A DNA stretch of 64,000 nt from Caldifarciminota bacterium (GTDB lineage: Bacteria > Hydrothermota > UBA3073): assembly GCA_023129165.1 (NCBI GenBank), contig JAGMCL010000060.1, positions 1 through 64,000 on the forward strand. Direction: 5' to 3'. Shown one piece after another: positions 51,385 to 60,439 of this stretch. The position numbers were made by a program, and so were the translations under genes. Under the pieces are notes generated by a model. It was not told where the DNA came from, searched no databases, and worked only from the letters and a program-made list of their open reading frames with translations. Each line of letters opens with the position of its first letter. Within the stretch, counting starts at the first letter, position 1.

Positions 51385-52572
51385 TTATAGTCTCCTCTCC
51401 ACATATATCTCTTCTTCAAGTCTTGAGAGAAGATAGTTTAGTTTTTCTATTGTCTTTCTCTGTGATAGAAGATTCTTTAAGTCTTCCTTTACTTCCTCAA
51501 AACTGGGATGTCTTGATTCCTTTTTATCATAAATCTTAGCCACATAAATACCATCCTCATGCTCAATAATTTTGGTTTCACCACCTATTGGAATATCTTC
51601 AAAGAAAGGGGGTATGGGAAGATAACCACTGCCATCAGATATAGTTATTATTCTTTCATCCCTCTCTGGAACCTTACCCAATTCAATTGAATCTTTTATC
51701 TGTGAAGCAAATGACAGCACTCTCAACGAATCCTCTTTTGTGGGGGTAAGTATGAAAATAATACTCCTTAGTGATACACGATTTCCCATCTTCATATCAC
51801 AACGTAGAAGGTGTACTGCACCCAAGGTCTGTATCAATCTTATTTCACCCGCGCTCATATTTTCTATTTCCTGTCTGAATAAAGGATCAAGGTCATCTAT
51901 ATCTACAGTTCCAAGACTACCCCCACGCTGCCTTGTAATTGGATCTTCGGAGTAAGTCATTGCAAGTTCACTGAAATCCTCGCCAGCAAGAATTTTACTG
52001 TTAACCTTTTCTATAAGAACTTCCTTTTCCTTTAATGTTTTCTCACCTGGTATTATCGGTAAAAACACACTGGAATATCTTGCAACTGTCGGGATATCTG
52101 GGATTGATTCAGGATAGGTCTCATAATAGTGCAGTGCTGTTATGTCTGAAGTAGATAATATGCCAAATTTCTTCTGAATAAGTGCCCTTACTATTAGATT
52201 GCTCTCTACATCGTCCCTGTAATATTCCCTAAGAACATCTTCTGTTATGCCTAGCCTCTGTAACTCTGAATAAAAAGCATCAGGAGATGGAAAATTCTCC
52301 TTAAGGGAATTAATAGTATTTGATAATGCATCCTCAACTGCCTGGTCGCTAACTGATAGTGTCTCCTCCTCAGCAGCGATAAGAAGAAGCTTTGTCTGAA
52401 TGATACTCTCGAGCATCTGCTCTTTTGATTCCTGTGTAACAGGTAACCCTGTCAAATTCAGTTTTTGCTCTATCTCGCTCAATGTTATCGCCTCTTTATC
52501 TACCACTCCAATTATTCTATCTGTTTTGGAAAACAGAATGGCCGGAATGATTAGTATGATTAAATATCTCCA
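51385..52572 (-). CDS. SurA-like periplasmic peptidyl-prolyl isomerase/chaperone
   Basis: Parvulin-type chaperone of about 395 aa for outer-membrane protein folding. The SurA-N-like helical domain (about 20-155) begins TDRIIGVVDKEAITLSEIEQ. A PpiC parvulin domain (about 160-265) holds GEDFSELAMTYSEDPITRQR and GGSLGTVDIDDLDPLF. A second, degenerate parvulin-like region follows (GMRVSL-like to GSGYLPIPPFFEDIPIGGET). Start 52572 gives a clean signal peptide (MWRYLIILIIPAILFS); the frame continues to 52605 at the edge of a REP-like repeat. It is the last of three parvulin genes in a row. Confidence 0.82.
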   Translation of the reverse strand, partial: WRYLIILIIPAILFSKTDRIIGVVDKEAITLSEIEQKLNLTGLPVTQESKEQMLESIIQTKLLLIAAEEETLSVSDQAVEDALSNTINSLKENFPSPDAFYSELQRLGITEDVLREYYRDDVESNLIVRALIQKKFGILSTSDITALHYYETYPESIPDIPTVARYSSVFLPIIPGEKTLKEKEVLIEKVNSKILAGEDFSELAMTYSEDPITRQRGGSLGTVDIDDLDPLFRQEIENMSAGEIRLIQTLGAVHLLRCDMKMGNRVSLRSIIFILTPTKEDSLRVLSFASQIKDSIELGKVPERDERIITISDGSGYLPIPPFFEDIPIGGETKIIEHEDGIYVAKIYDKKESRHPSFEEVKEDLKNLLSQRKTIEKLNYLLSRLEEEIYVERRL

Positions 52573-52606
52573 CATAATCGGACACGGTAATCTCATCCTA
52601 CGCATC

Positions 52607-52785
52607 TGTCATTGCGAGCGAATGCAATGAGCGTGGCAATCTCATCCTTTAAATTCTTGACTTCCTTAACAGTCTAAAGACTGTCACCCCTGTTTAGTTT
52701 CTTTAGACTCCAACAGATGGGATTGCTTCGCCTGCCTGCCGGCAGGCAGGTCGTCCGTCAATCGACGGACTCCTCGCAATGACAG
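52607..52785. repeat. REP-like repeats in inverted orientation with ccggcagg palindrome
   Basis: Left unit 52607-52646 (tgtcattgcgag...ggcaatctcatcc) and right unit about 52720-52785 ending 'ctcctcgcaatgacag'. The right unit contains the nested palindrome 'gcctgcctgccggcaggcag' and 'cgtccgtc...gacggac'. The rest of 52786-52942 is AT-rich with nothing supported. Confidence 0.75.
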
Positions 52786-52942
52786 AAATCAATTCCTGTC
52801 GTTTGCAATATTAGCACGGCAATCTAATTAATCTTTGTAATACTATTTCAATTGAATTTATTATCTCACCTAATATTCTCTGTTTCACAATTCTCATGTC
52901 TAAAAACAAGCAGACATCTGGTAAGTAATGCACAACCTGAGA

Positions 52943-53755
52943 TTATTTTATAAGCTCGTAATATACTTCTACGGGAATCTCTTCTCTAAGTTGTTTAACA
53001 AGCGAGTCAACAACAGCTATCTGTTTCGCCATTAGTAACTGGTTTTTTATACCCTCTTTTATGTTCTCAAATTTAGGTGGATTACTCAACCTTTTCCTTC
53101 CAAGGAGCTTTATAATATGAAAACCCCGTTCAGTCTGTATTATATCCGATATATCACCTATTTCTCTAAGCGAGAATGCAGCATCATCAAAACCAGTGAG
53201 TGCAATATCACCGAGTTTTACATATCCAATAACTCCTCCATCGGCTCCGGAGTTATCTATTGAATATTCCCTTGCTATCTTACTAAAATCAGCACCTTCA
53301 TCTATTCTTTTCTTCAACTCTATTGCATCAAGTTTTGTGCTTGAAACTATGTGTGCCACCTTTATCTCATTATCGAATGCCTGTCTATTAAACTCGTAGA
53401 AATCCTTTACATCAATGTCACTCACAGATATTTTGTCATATGTATTTTGGTTCAACCAGTAGTTTATAACAATCTGTTTCTTCAATTGTTCAATCTGGTC
53501 GGCTATTTCACTATTCTCCAGTGTGCCTTCACTTATAGCCTTCTCATAAACAAGCTCTGTACCTATCCAATTCTCAATAAGGCTTATTTTATCTTCATGC
53601 GAGATAGTTGCTAGATATTCAACTGGTAAAGCAGACTCAAATTTTTCAAGAGTAAGCGTAGTCTTACCCACTCTGGCTATTACCGTTCCCTCTTCCTTTT
53701 TGCATCCCAGAAATAATATGATAAATATGGTAACAATCAGTGATAATTTTTTCAC
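52943..53755 (-). CDS. PpiC-type parvulin lipoprotein
   Basis: Protein of 270 aa with lipobox LFLGC (Cys18). A SurA/PrsA-like helical part precedes one parvulin domain (about 130-225: IKVAHIVSSTKLDAIELKKR, EYSIDNSGADGGVIGYVKLG, RGFHIIKLL). Likely a periplasmic folding factor attached to a membrane. It lies between two related genes, 36 bp after the 53792 gene. Confidence 0.85.
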   Translation of the reverse strand: MKKLSLIVTIFIILFLGCKKEEGTVIARVGKTTLTLEKFESALPVEYLATISHEDKISLIENWIGTELVYEKAISEGTLENSEIADQIEQLKKQIVINYWLNQNTYDKISVSDIDVKDFYEFNRQAFDNEIKVAHIVSSTKLDAIELKKRIDEGADFSKIAREYSIDNSGADGGVIGYVKLGDIALTGFDDAAFSLREIGDISDIIQTERGFHIIKLLGRKRLSNPPKFENIKEGIKNQLLMAKQIAVVDSLVKQLREEIPVEVYYELIK

Positions 53756-53791
53756 GATACCTCCGTTGTGTACTTGATTAAACTACAAATT

Positions 53792-55378
53792 TTAAGTTAC
53801 CGGGATTTCAGCCTTATGCTCTTTTATATCTACAGTAAATTTTTTCCTTAGCTGCTCAATAAGTTGATCTTTAATATTCTGTCTTGCCTGAGTTTTAAGT
53901 TCGCTTATTACCTGTCTTCTCACCTCATCCAGAGGTTTGGTCCTCTCCTTTTTCCTGTCTTCGACGATTAATATACACCATCCTGAAGAGATGTGAAACG
54001 GTGTTGTAATCTTATTAAGTGTAGTTGTAAATACCTTCTGGTCAAGTTCTTTATGTTGTTCCTTTCTTATCCATCCAAGACTACCACCCCTTGCACTTGA
54101 TTGGTGGATGGAAACCTCCTTAGCTACCTGGGCAAACTCTTCTCCCCTCATTAATCTTTCTCGTGTCTCTTTTGCCTCCTCTTCTGTTTTACATTCTATT
54201 ATTTTCACCTTTGCCCTTGCAATATCCCTATATTTCACTATGTTATCCTTGTAGTAGGATTCAATTTCAGAGTCTGTAGGCTCTGGAACTATTTTCTCTA
54301 TTTCATTTTGATTGTATTTCCTTAGCACAACACTCATTCTTCTCTTTTCAATATCTTTCTTTATCTCTGGAGCTGTATGTATTCTATGTCTTTTTGCTTC
54401 AATAGGTAGTAATATTTCATACACAAGGTAGTTGGCTAAGAATGTTTTTATGTTTTCAGGATTATCAAATGGTGGTCTTCGCCTTGTTTCAACTATCTTT
54501 ATGAATTCTTCAATGCTTATGTTTTTTGCACCTGATTTAAGAACTATACTTTTCGGGTCAAGAGCTGAAATATCTGGTAATCCAGATCTGTCTATCGATT
54601 GTGAAATATCCTTTACAACCATATCATCAAATTTAATGTCTGCAAGTCCCTTCATGTGTTCCAGGAACTCCATAGCAATCCTTCTCTCCTCCTCTCTCTT
54701 AAGTTCTTGCTCTATTCTGTCCATTTCTTCCCTTGTGAGTGTACCCTCCTTAAATCTTATATCTTCTGCCATGACGATAAACCAATTTCCTCTGGATTCG
54801 AAGGGAGAAGAAAACTTACTCTTTCCAAGAGAAAGAATAGACTCGAGTAAATCTGGTTCTATCTCTGCTCTATAATCTACCCATCCAAGATCCCCACCTT
54901 TTGATGCAGTCGACCTGTCTTCAGACTTTTCCCTTGCAAGTTCAACAAAATTATCACCTATGACTAATCTTCTGTATATTTGCTTTGCATTGTCCATGTC
55001 ACTTACGGATATCTTTCTTGCCCTCACTTCTTTTTGCATCTTATTCCACCGATTCTTGATTGTGTATGGATGTATCTTTATTCTATCCAATACAGCTATC
55101 TTATATAGGTTGCGTACAAGTAATTGATTTGAAGCATTATTCAATTCATCCTGTACTAATTCCACATATCCCTTGTCCAGTGCATCGTTGTACACTAGCG
55201 CTTCTTCTATTAAATCCTTCACAGCATCCTCTCTCGACATACCCCTTATCATCCTTTCTGTAACAGCATCCTCATCTATAATGATATTACCAACCTTTGC
55301 AACCCAATCTTGTCTGGCACAACCAGCAAGAATAAATACTATAGTAAATGCTATAGTAAGCGCTGTCCATCTTTTCAT
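53792..55378 (-). CDS. Double-parvulin lipoprotein chaperone
   Basis: Protein of 528 aa with lipobox ILAGC (Cys20). Start ATG 55378 has GGGGGAGG upstream; the frame extends 18 codons further. It has two PpiC domains, about 115-210 (KSEDRSTASKGGDLGWVDYR) and about 375-475 (KEVSIHQSSARGGSLGWIRK), each preceded by helical chaperone segments. The two-parvulin layout recalls SurA but the protein is lipid-anchored. First gene of the parvulin trio; promoter at 55795. Confidence 0.85.
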   Translation of the reverse strand: MKRWTALTIAFTIVFILAGCARQDWVAKVGNIIIDEDAVTERMIRGMSREDAVKDLIEEALVYNDALDKGYVELVQDELNNASNQLLVRNLYKIAVLDRIKIHPYTIKNRWNKMQKEVRARKISVSDMDNAKQIYRRLVIGDNFVELAREKSEDRSTASKGGDLGWVDYRAEIEPDLLESILSLGKSKFSSPFESRGNWFIVMAEDIRFKEGTLTREEMDRIEQELKREEERRIAMEFLEHMKGLADIKFDDMVVKDISQSIDRSGLPDISALDPKSIVLKSGAKNISIEEFIKIVETRRRPPFDNPENIKTFLANYLVYEILLPIEAKRHRIHTAPEIKKDIEKRRMSVVLRKYNQNEIEKIVPEPTDSEIESYYKDNIVKYRDIARAKVKIIECKTEEEAKETRERLMRGEEFAQVAKEVSIHQSSARGGSLGWIRKEQHKELDQKVFTTTLNKITTPFHISSGWCILIVEDRKKERTKPLDEVRRQVISELKTQARQNIKDQLIEQLRKKFTVDIKEHKAEIPVT

Positions 55379-55420
55379 ACCTCCCCCTTTCCAAGATAAT
55401 AGTATTGTCAAAAATCTAAC

Positions 55421-55735
55421 CACAGAGAGCACAGAGGAATATAGAATAATAAAGAATCGCAGGAAATTTTCATCCCTCCCCTCTGTGACCTCTTTATCCG
55501 TCTATCGTCGGACAGGTAAAACTAATCTCTTTACTTAATATTTTATCGCCATTCTGTTATTTTTAGACGCTGATTTACACTGATTGTTTTTTACTTCAAA
55601 GTTTTTTATTTATCTGTGAACCAAAGGTCGCCGTTAGGCAACATCTGTGATTATCTGTGGTTAATTTTAGTCTTTTGGGGAGAGCACAGAGAACTAAATT
55701 TACTCTGTGACCTCTGTGGTTTGTCATATTCAATT
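55421..55735. repeat. aaccacagag-family repeats in the parvulin operon leader
   Basis: 'taaccacagagagcacagag' at about 55421, 'cctctgtgacctc' at about 55478, a 'gctgatttacactgatt...ctgtgattatctgtggtta' pair at 55568-55666, and 'ctctgtgacctctgtggttt' at about 55704. These sit between the promoter (55795) and the first gene (55378). Confidence 0.65.
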
Positions 55736-55794
55736 TGATACTACTAAGATAATATCTAGATTTCTTAAAATACACTCTTTTGAATTTGGTGATA

Positions 55795-55823
55795 ATTATA
55801 ACACAAAAGGGTAAAAATGTCAA
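55795..55823 (-). promoter_or_regulatory. Promoter upstream of the parvulin operon
   Basis: Minus strand TTGACA (55818-55823), 17-bp spacer ending TGT, TATAAT (55795-55800). The first ATG is about 415 bp downstream, beyond a block of dispersed repeats. Confidence 0.65.
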
Positions 55824-55858
55824 GAAAAATTGTTACCTTTAAATTCTAACCATACTCC

Positions 55859-56317
55859 TTACTCTAATACGATTCTTACGATAGACTCGGATACCTTTTC
55901 TGCCAGGGATTGGATTCCATCATCCTCTGTAAGAGAACTTTCATATGTTATCCATTCCCGTAATGTTTTCTCCCATATACCTTCACCATTACCCTTTTGA
56001 AAAGAAAGGCTCAACTCAACATCTATTCTATAATCTTTGATGTTTTCGTTCTCATCATATGTAAAGGGTTGGTTTACGTAATTTGTAATATCTACACTTA
56101 GGACAGTCTCTCCACCACTCTCCACAAGTTTTATTCTCCCATCTCTAATAAATTCGTCTATAGTATTCTGATAAAAGATATCCTCCAGTCCATACCGTAT
56201 TGTCTGATTATTGAATTGCACAATTGTTATACTATCATACTCAACAACGGTAAAACCCCTGAAGCTATATATACAACCACTCAACAAAATAGGAAGTATG
56301 AACAAAAGTCTTTTCAT
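55859..56317 (-). CDS. LptE-like LPS-assembly lipoprotein
   Basis: Lipoprotein of 152 aa with lipobox LLSGC (Cys15). The LptE-like pattern is SFRGFTVVEYDSITIVQFNN early and a C-terminal SESIVRIVLE helix. A first-strand motif, variable middle and basic C-terminus fit LptE, which plugs LptD during LPS export. ATG 56317 with TTGGA is preferred over TTG 56332. It follows the nucleotidyltransferase gene by 19 bp. Sequence conservation in this family is low, so moderate confidence. Confidence 0.68.
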   Translation of the reverse strand: MKRLLFILPILLSGCIYSFRGFTVVEYDSITIVQFNNQTIRYGLEDIFYQNTIDEFIRDGRIKLVESGGETVLSVDITNYVNQPFTYDENENIKDYRIDVELSLSFQKGNGEGIWEKTLREWITYESSLTEDDGIQSLAEKVSESIVRIVLE

Positions 56318-56336
56318 TTGATTTATTTCCAAGTTC

Positions 56337-57512
56337 TTAAATATCGTTGTCTTGATTTTTTTTTAATATTTCCTTTACATAATTCATCTCATCTTCCTTA
56401 CTAGAAAGGGAGCTACTAAGTCTTTTTCGTTTAACAGAACGTAGTATTTCACCTATTTCCTTTCCATTACTGATACCCATTCCCCTGATATCATTTCCTG
56501 TTATCTCTAATCTTACAGGCTCTATCTCTTCCAAATATAAAGATATCTTCTCTCTTATGGACATCTTTACTCCGATATAGATGAGTGAAGGATGCGGAAA
56601 TCCCTCAAGTATCGTAAATATATCTTCCCTTTTTTCCTTCTTTTTAAGGCAGGGAATTTTCTTATAAAGGATTTCAATTGAATTAAGGAATTTTGTCTCT
56701 TTCTTTGTTAGAAAATTCCTATTCTTGCCACCATCAGCAAAAGCAATAAAATAAAGTGACTCTGGCTCAATCATAAATTTTATTGCAAACTCCTCAAGTT
56801 CCTGCAGAAAATTCCTTCCGGGATATACCATTCCCAGTTGTTTAAAAATACCAAGCTTTGCTATTCTATTAAGAAGATCCCATCTCTTCTTCTCCATGAG
56901 ACAGAGTGTAAGCTCGTTTCTTATTCTCGCTGTGGAGACCTTTGAAAGAAATCCCTTCTCTATTGCCTCCTCTATAAGAGACATTGTTATCTTTTCTATC
57001 TGAAAATCCATTCTCTCGGCAAATCTCAATGCGCGGAATATCCTTGTGGGGTCTTCTGAAAAACTCTTACCATGCAATACCCTGATCAATCTTTTTTTAA
57101 GGTCATTCAATCCATTAAATAGGTCAATTACTGTATCCGTTCCTATAGGTACAGCCATGCTGTTTACTGTAAAATCTCTCCTTGAAAGATCTTCAAGTAT
57201 ACCTCCTGGCTCAACCAAAGGAAGTGTGCCTGGTGATGGATATTGTTCACTCCTTGCAGTAGCAATGTCTATTCTGTAAGCGGATGCGAAGAGAATATAA
57301 GTTCCAAATTGAGAGGTCCTTTTTATGCCTACTCCCAACCTATTGCTCAATAGCTCTGCAACCCTCTTTGCATTTCCTTCAACTGTTACATCTATATCCT
57401 TGTTATCTATACCAAGGATCTTATCCCTTACATATCCACCTACCAGATATGTTCCTATACCTTCTTCTCTAACTATATCTCTCAGTAGATTTATTATGTC
57501 CATCTTTCCCAT
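56337..57512 (-). CDS. CCA-adding/tRNA nucleotidyltransferase-family protein
   Basis: Class II nucleotidyltransferase of 391 aa. The catalytic head has LVGGYVRDKILG, DIDVTVEGN (two metal-binding Asp) and RRDFTVNSMAV. The neck is FSEDPTRIFRALRFAERMDF. The C-terminal helical part (about 200-391) is short and lacks a clear HD phosphohydrolase domain. It could be a full CCA enzyme or one of a split A-/CC-adding pair; sequence alone does not settle this. Confidence 0.85.
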   Translation of the reverse strand: MGKMDIINLLRDIVREEGIGTYLVGGYVRDKILGIDNKDIDVTVEGNAKRVAELLSNRLGVGIKRTSQFGTYILFASAYRIDIATARSEQYPSPGTLPLVEPGGILEDLSRRDFTVNSMAVPIGTDTVIDLFNGLNDLKKRLIRVLHGKSFSEDPTRIFRALRFAERMDFQIEKITMSLIEEAIEKGFLSKVSTARIRNELTLCLMEKKRWDLLNRIAKLGIFKQLGMVYPGRNFLQELEEFAIKFMIEPESLYFIAFADGGKNRNFLTKKETKFLNSIEILYKKIPCLKKKEKREDIFTILEGFPHPSLIYIGVKMSIREKISLYLEEIEPVRLEITGNDIRGMGISNGKEIGEILRSVKRKRLSSSLSSKEDEMNYVKEILKKNQDNDI

Positions 57513-57556
57513 TATATTATTTTAACACATTTTTTACAAAAATGCAAACTTTTTTA

Positions 57557-57585
57557 TTGACAAAATACTATTTTTCTGTTATTAT
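57557..57585 (+). promoter_or_regulatory. Promoter of the 57594 operon, leaderless spacing
   Basis: TTGACA (57557-57562), 17-bp spacer ending TGT, TATTAT (57580-57585). ATG 57594 begins 8 nt later with no ribosome site. Confidence 0.72.
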
Positions 57586-57593
57586 TATAGCAC

Positions 57594-58466
57594 ATGATTA
57601 AATATATACTGATATCAATGCGACCAAAGCAATGGACAAAGAACATCTTGATCTTTGCCGGCATCATATTTGCAGAAAAACTCTTCTGTTCAGAGGATCT
57701 TATAAGGGTGGTCTTTGCCTTCGTACTTTTTTCCCTCTCATCTGGAGGAATGTATATTATAAATGACATCATAGACAGAAAGAGGGATATGGTCCATCCT
57801 AATAAGAAAAACCGACCAGTAGCCAGTGGCGCCCTTTCTATTCCAATTGCATGGGTAAGTTCTCTATTGTTAATACTTCTGAGCTTGTTTCTATCCTATT
57901 TTCTTTCTAAAGAATTCCTTTTGGTGCTTACTATATATCTTATCTTGATGTTCCTCTACTCAATATATCTGAAAAGAATTGTTCTAATAGATATTATGAG
58001 CATAGCATTTGGATTTATACTTAGAACCTTTGCAGGATGTGTTGTTATAGTTGTTTCCCTCTCACCATGGCTCTTTATGTGTACCCTTTTGCTTGCTCTT
58101 TTTATTGCAGCCTCAAAACGCAGGCAGGAGATAATCTCCCTTGGATCTAATGCAAAAGAGCATCGTATATCTCTTTCAGGGTATTCAAGTCAATTAATAG
58201 ACCAGATTGTGGTGATTGTTACAGCATGTACACTTATTGCCTATACACTATATACTCTTTCACCTCAAACTATTGAGAAGTTTGGTGGACATGGTTTGGT
58301 ATTTACTGTCCCGTTCGTGCTTTATGGAATAATGCGATATTTCTATCTAATACACCAGGAGGGTAAGGGGGATAGTCCCGATAGGGTATTCATAGAGGAT
58401 AAACCACTTTTTATTGATATTTTACTCTGGATTTTGAGTGTGATTTTTATAATCTACAAGTTTTGA
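57594..58466 (+). CDS. UbiA-family prenyltransferase, decaprenyl-phosphate phosphoribosyltransferase-like
   Basis: Membrane prenyltransferase of 290 aa with about eight to nine helices. MRPKQWTKNILIFAGIIFAE and IINDIIDRKRDMVHPNKKNR match the DPPR-synthase branch of UbiA (DxxD metal site NDIIDRKRD and second site near KRRQE). That branch transfers phosphoribose to polyprenyl phosphate. The next gene, a Dpm1-like transferase, also uses polyprenyl phosphate, and IspD/IspF make its precursors, which fits. The start at 57594 aligns with the family N-terminus. Confidence 0.82.
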   Translation: MIKYILISMRPKQWTKNILIFAGIIFAEKLFCSEDLIRVVFAFVLFSLSSGGMYIINDIIDRKRDMVHPNKKNRPVASGALSIPIAWVSSLLLILLSLFLSYFLSKEFLLVLTIYLILMFLYSIYLKRIVLIDIMSIAFGFILRTFAGCVVIVVSLSPWLFMCTLLLALFIAASKRRQEIISLGSNAKEHRISLSGYSSQLIDQIVVIVTACTLIAYTLYTLSPQTIEKFGGHGLVFTVPFVLYGIMRYFYLIHQEGKGDSPDRVFIEDKPLFIDILLWILSVIFIIYKF

Positions 58467-58472
58467 GGTAAA

Positions 58473-59183
58473 ATGCGTATTCTTATTATCATACCGACAT
58501 ATAACGAAATAGAAAACATATCAACTGTGATTTCAAGAATCCTTTCAATAAGAAAAGACATAGAAGTCCTTGTTATTGATGATAATTCAATAGATGGTAC
58601 TAGTGAATATGTGAGCAATTTATCAAAAGAAGAGGAACGGGTTAAACTTCATAGACGTCCACGCAAACTTGGACTCGGAACAGCATATAGAGAGGGTTTT
58701 AGATATGCTATAAATGAGAGATATGACTACATATTCGAGATGGATGCTGATATGTCTCATAATCCAGATGACATTCCGAGATTCCTTGAAGAGATAGAGA
58801 CTGCAGACCTTATCATAGGTTCAAGATATGCTATGGGTGTATCCGTAATAAACTGGCCTATGTCCAGGCTTCTCCTATCATTCTTTGCGAATATGTACTC
58901 AAGGATTACAACAGGTGTTCCAGTGAGAGATATGACAAGTGGCTATAAATGCTATAAAAGGAAGGTAATCGAGGAACTCCTAAAGGAGAAAATAGTATCT
59001 GATGGCTATGGTTTTCAGATTGAAACGGTTTTCTGGGCTTATAAAAAGGGGTTTAGATTGAGAGAGATGCCTATAATATTCACTGACAGGTTGGAGGGTA
59101 GCTCCAAGATGTCAAGAAGGATTGTTTGGGAGGCTCTATGGATAACCTGGCGGCTCAGATTTGTAGGAATGTTTCGAAATTGA
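58473..59183 (+). CDS. Polyprenol-phosphate mannosyltransferase (Dpm1-like GT2)
   Basis: Soluble GT2 glycosyltransferase of 236 aa. Motifs: IIPTYNEIENI, VIDDNSIDGTSEYV, EMDADMSHNPDDIPRF (DxD-type metal site), IIGSRYAMG, DMTSGYKCYKRKV. It transfers a sugar (mannose in the known family) to polyprenyl phosphate at the inner membrane. It starts 6 bp after the prenyltransferase gene. No C-terminal membrane domain, as in single-domain Dpm1. Confidence 0.87.
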   Translation: MRILIIIPTYNEIENISTVISRILSIRKDIEVLVIDDNSIDGTSEYVSNLSKEEERVKLHRRPRKLGLGTAYREGFRYAINERYDYIFEMDADMSHNPDDIPRFLEEIETADLIIGSRYAMGVSVINWPMSRLLLSFFANMYSRITTGVPVRDMTSGYKCYKRKVIEELLKEKIVSDGYGFQIETVFWAYKKGFRLREMPIIFTDRLEGSSKMSRRIVWEALWITWRLRFVGMFRN

Positions 59184-59216
59184 AAGTAAAAAAACCTTTA
59201 GATATTTTAATTTTCT

Positions 59217-59897
59217 ATGTTTATTTCTGCTATAATCGTGGCAGGTGGTCGTGGGGAGAGGATGAAAAGTCCCGTTCCCAAGCAGTTTTTAGACATAAAC
59301 GGGGTTTCACTTATTTCGCTCTCAATCATTTTTTTTGAAAAATTAGAGATTGTTAATGAGGTAATCATAGTAATGCTTCCAGAGTGGATAGAACATTTGG
59401 AGAATAATATCCTCTCAAAGGGCAGTTTTAAAAAGGTAAGTAAGATTGTAGAGGGTGGTAAATTTCGTCAGGACTCCTTTAAGAACGGTCTTATGCATTC
59501 GAAGGGAGAGATAGTAATTGACCATGATGCAGCAAGACCATTCCCGGGATTTCTTGATATTAACAATATGGTTAAAAAGTGTGAAAAATTGGGAGCAGTC
59601 ATTCCTATTATCCCGGTGAAAGATACAGTGAAGTATTTAGAAGATGATAGAGTTCAGAAAACAATTAACAGAAATAATCTCTTTTGTGTTCAAACACCTC
59701 AGATATTCAGGAAGAAACTCTGCCTGAGGGCATATAAAAGGGCAGAAGAGGATGAATTCTATGGCAGTGATACTGCCTCACTATTTGAAAACGTTAAAAT
59801 ACCAGTCTATACATATTTGGGTTCTGTATTTAACATAAAGATAACTACTGATGATGACCTCGAACTTGCAAGGGCAATTAATCAATATGTTCTATAG
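59217..59897 (+). CDS. ispD: 2-C-methyl-D-erythritol 4-phosphate cytidylyltransferase
   Basis: MEP-pathway enzyme of 226 aa that joins CTP and MEP. Motifs: IIVAGGRGERMKSPVPKQFL (CTP site), VEGGKFRQDSFKNGL, VIDHDAARPF and the C-terminal ITTDDDLELARAI. Near ispF, as in many bacteria. The ATG at 59217 lies 33 bp after the Dpm1-like gene; no strong ribosome site. Confidence 0.92.
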   Translation: MFISAIIVAGGRGERMKSPVPKQFLDINGVSLISLSIIFFEKLEIVNEVIIVMLPEWIEHLENNILSKGSFKKVSKIVEGGKFRQDSFKNGLMHSKGEIVIDHDAARPFPGFLDINNMVKKCEKLGAVIPIIPVKDTVKYLEDDRVQKTINRNNLFCVQTPQIFRKKLCLRAYKRAEEDEFYGSDTASLFENVKIPVYTYLGSVFNIKITTDDDLELARAINQYVL

Positions 59898-59900
59898 AAT

Positions 59901-59971
59901 TGTAGGCACAAATTCAATTTGTGCCAGCACGATTTGAAATCCCCGCAATAAACGGGGCAGGCGTGCCTACA
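59901..59971. repeat. Inverted repeat between ispD and ispF
   Basis: Outer arms TGTAGGCAC (59901-59909) and GTGCCTACA (59963-59971). Inside are two perfect hairpins: GGCACAAATT/AATTTGTGCC (59904-59924) and CCCCG/CGGGG (59941-59957). It starts 3 bp after the ispD stop and ends 15 bp before ispF. Confidence 0.75.
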
Positions 59972-59986
59972 TGACCAGTAGAAATT

Positions 59987-60439
59987 ATGCGTGTTGGAAT
60001 TGGATATGATGTCCATAGATTCGTTTCAGGGAAACCACTAATAATAGGTGGAGTTAAAATACCCTATGATATGGGTCTTCTTGCACACTCTGATGGTGAT
60101 GTTCTCATCCATTCAATCGGTGATGCAATACTGGGTGCATATAGTATGGGTGACCTCGGTACTCATTTCCCTGATACAGATGAGAAATGGAAGGATGTGA
60201 GTAGTGTTCTTATTCTTAAAGAAATTATGAGAATAACAGGTGCGAATGTGATAAATGTGGATTCAGTAGTAGTATGCGAGAAACCAAGATTATCGCCTTA
60301 TATCCCCAAAATGAGAGAAAACATAGCAGGTATACTCAATATCTCCGTAAGTTCAGCATCAGTAAAGGCTACTACTGAGGAGGGTTTACTCCTAAGAGGA
60401 GAAGGGATGGCTACATATTCGATTGTCCTCTGTTTATAA
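59987..60439 (+). CDS. ispF: 2-C-methyl-D-erythritol 2,4-cyclodiphosphate synthase
   Basis: MEP-pathway enzyme of 150 aa. Zinc-site residues appear in GYDVHRF (Asp8, His10) and LLAHSDGDVLIHSIGDAILG (His42). GDLGTHFPDTDEKW and ATTEEGLLLRGEGMATYSIV are the other family blocks. Complete. Its 3' end overlaps parA tail to tail by 6 bp. Confidence 0.94.
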   Translation: MRVGIGYDVHRFVSGKPLIIGGVKIPYDMGLLAHSDGDVLIHSIGDAILGAYSMGDLGTHFPDTDEKWKDVSSVLILKEIMRITGANVINVDSVVVCEKPRLSPYIPKMRENIAGILNISVSSASVKATTEEGLLLRGEGMATYSIVLCL

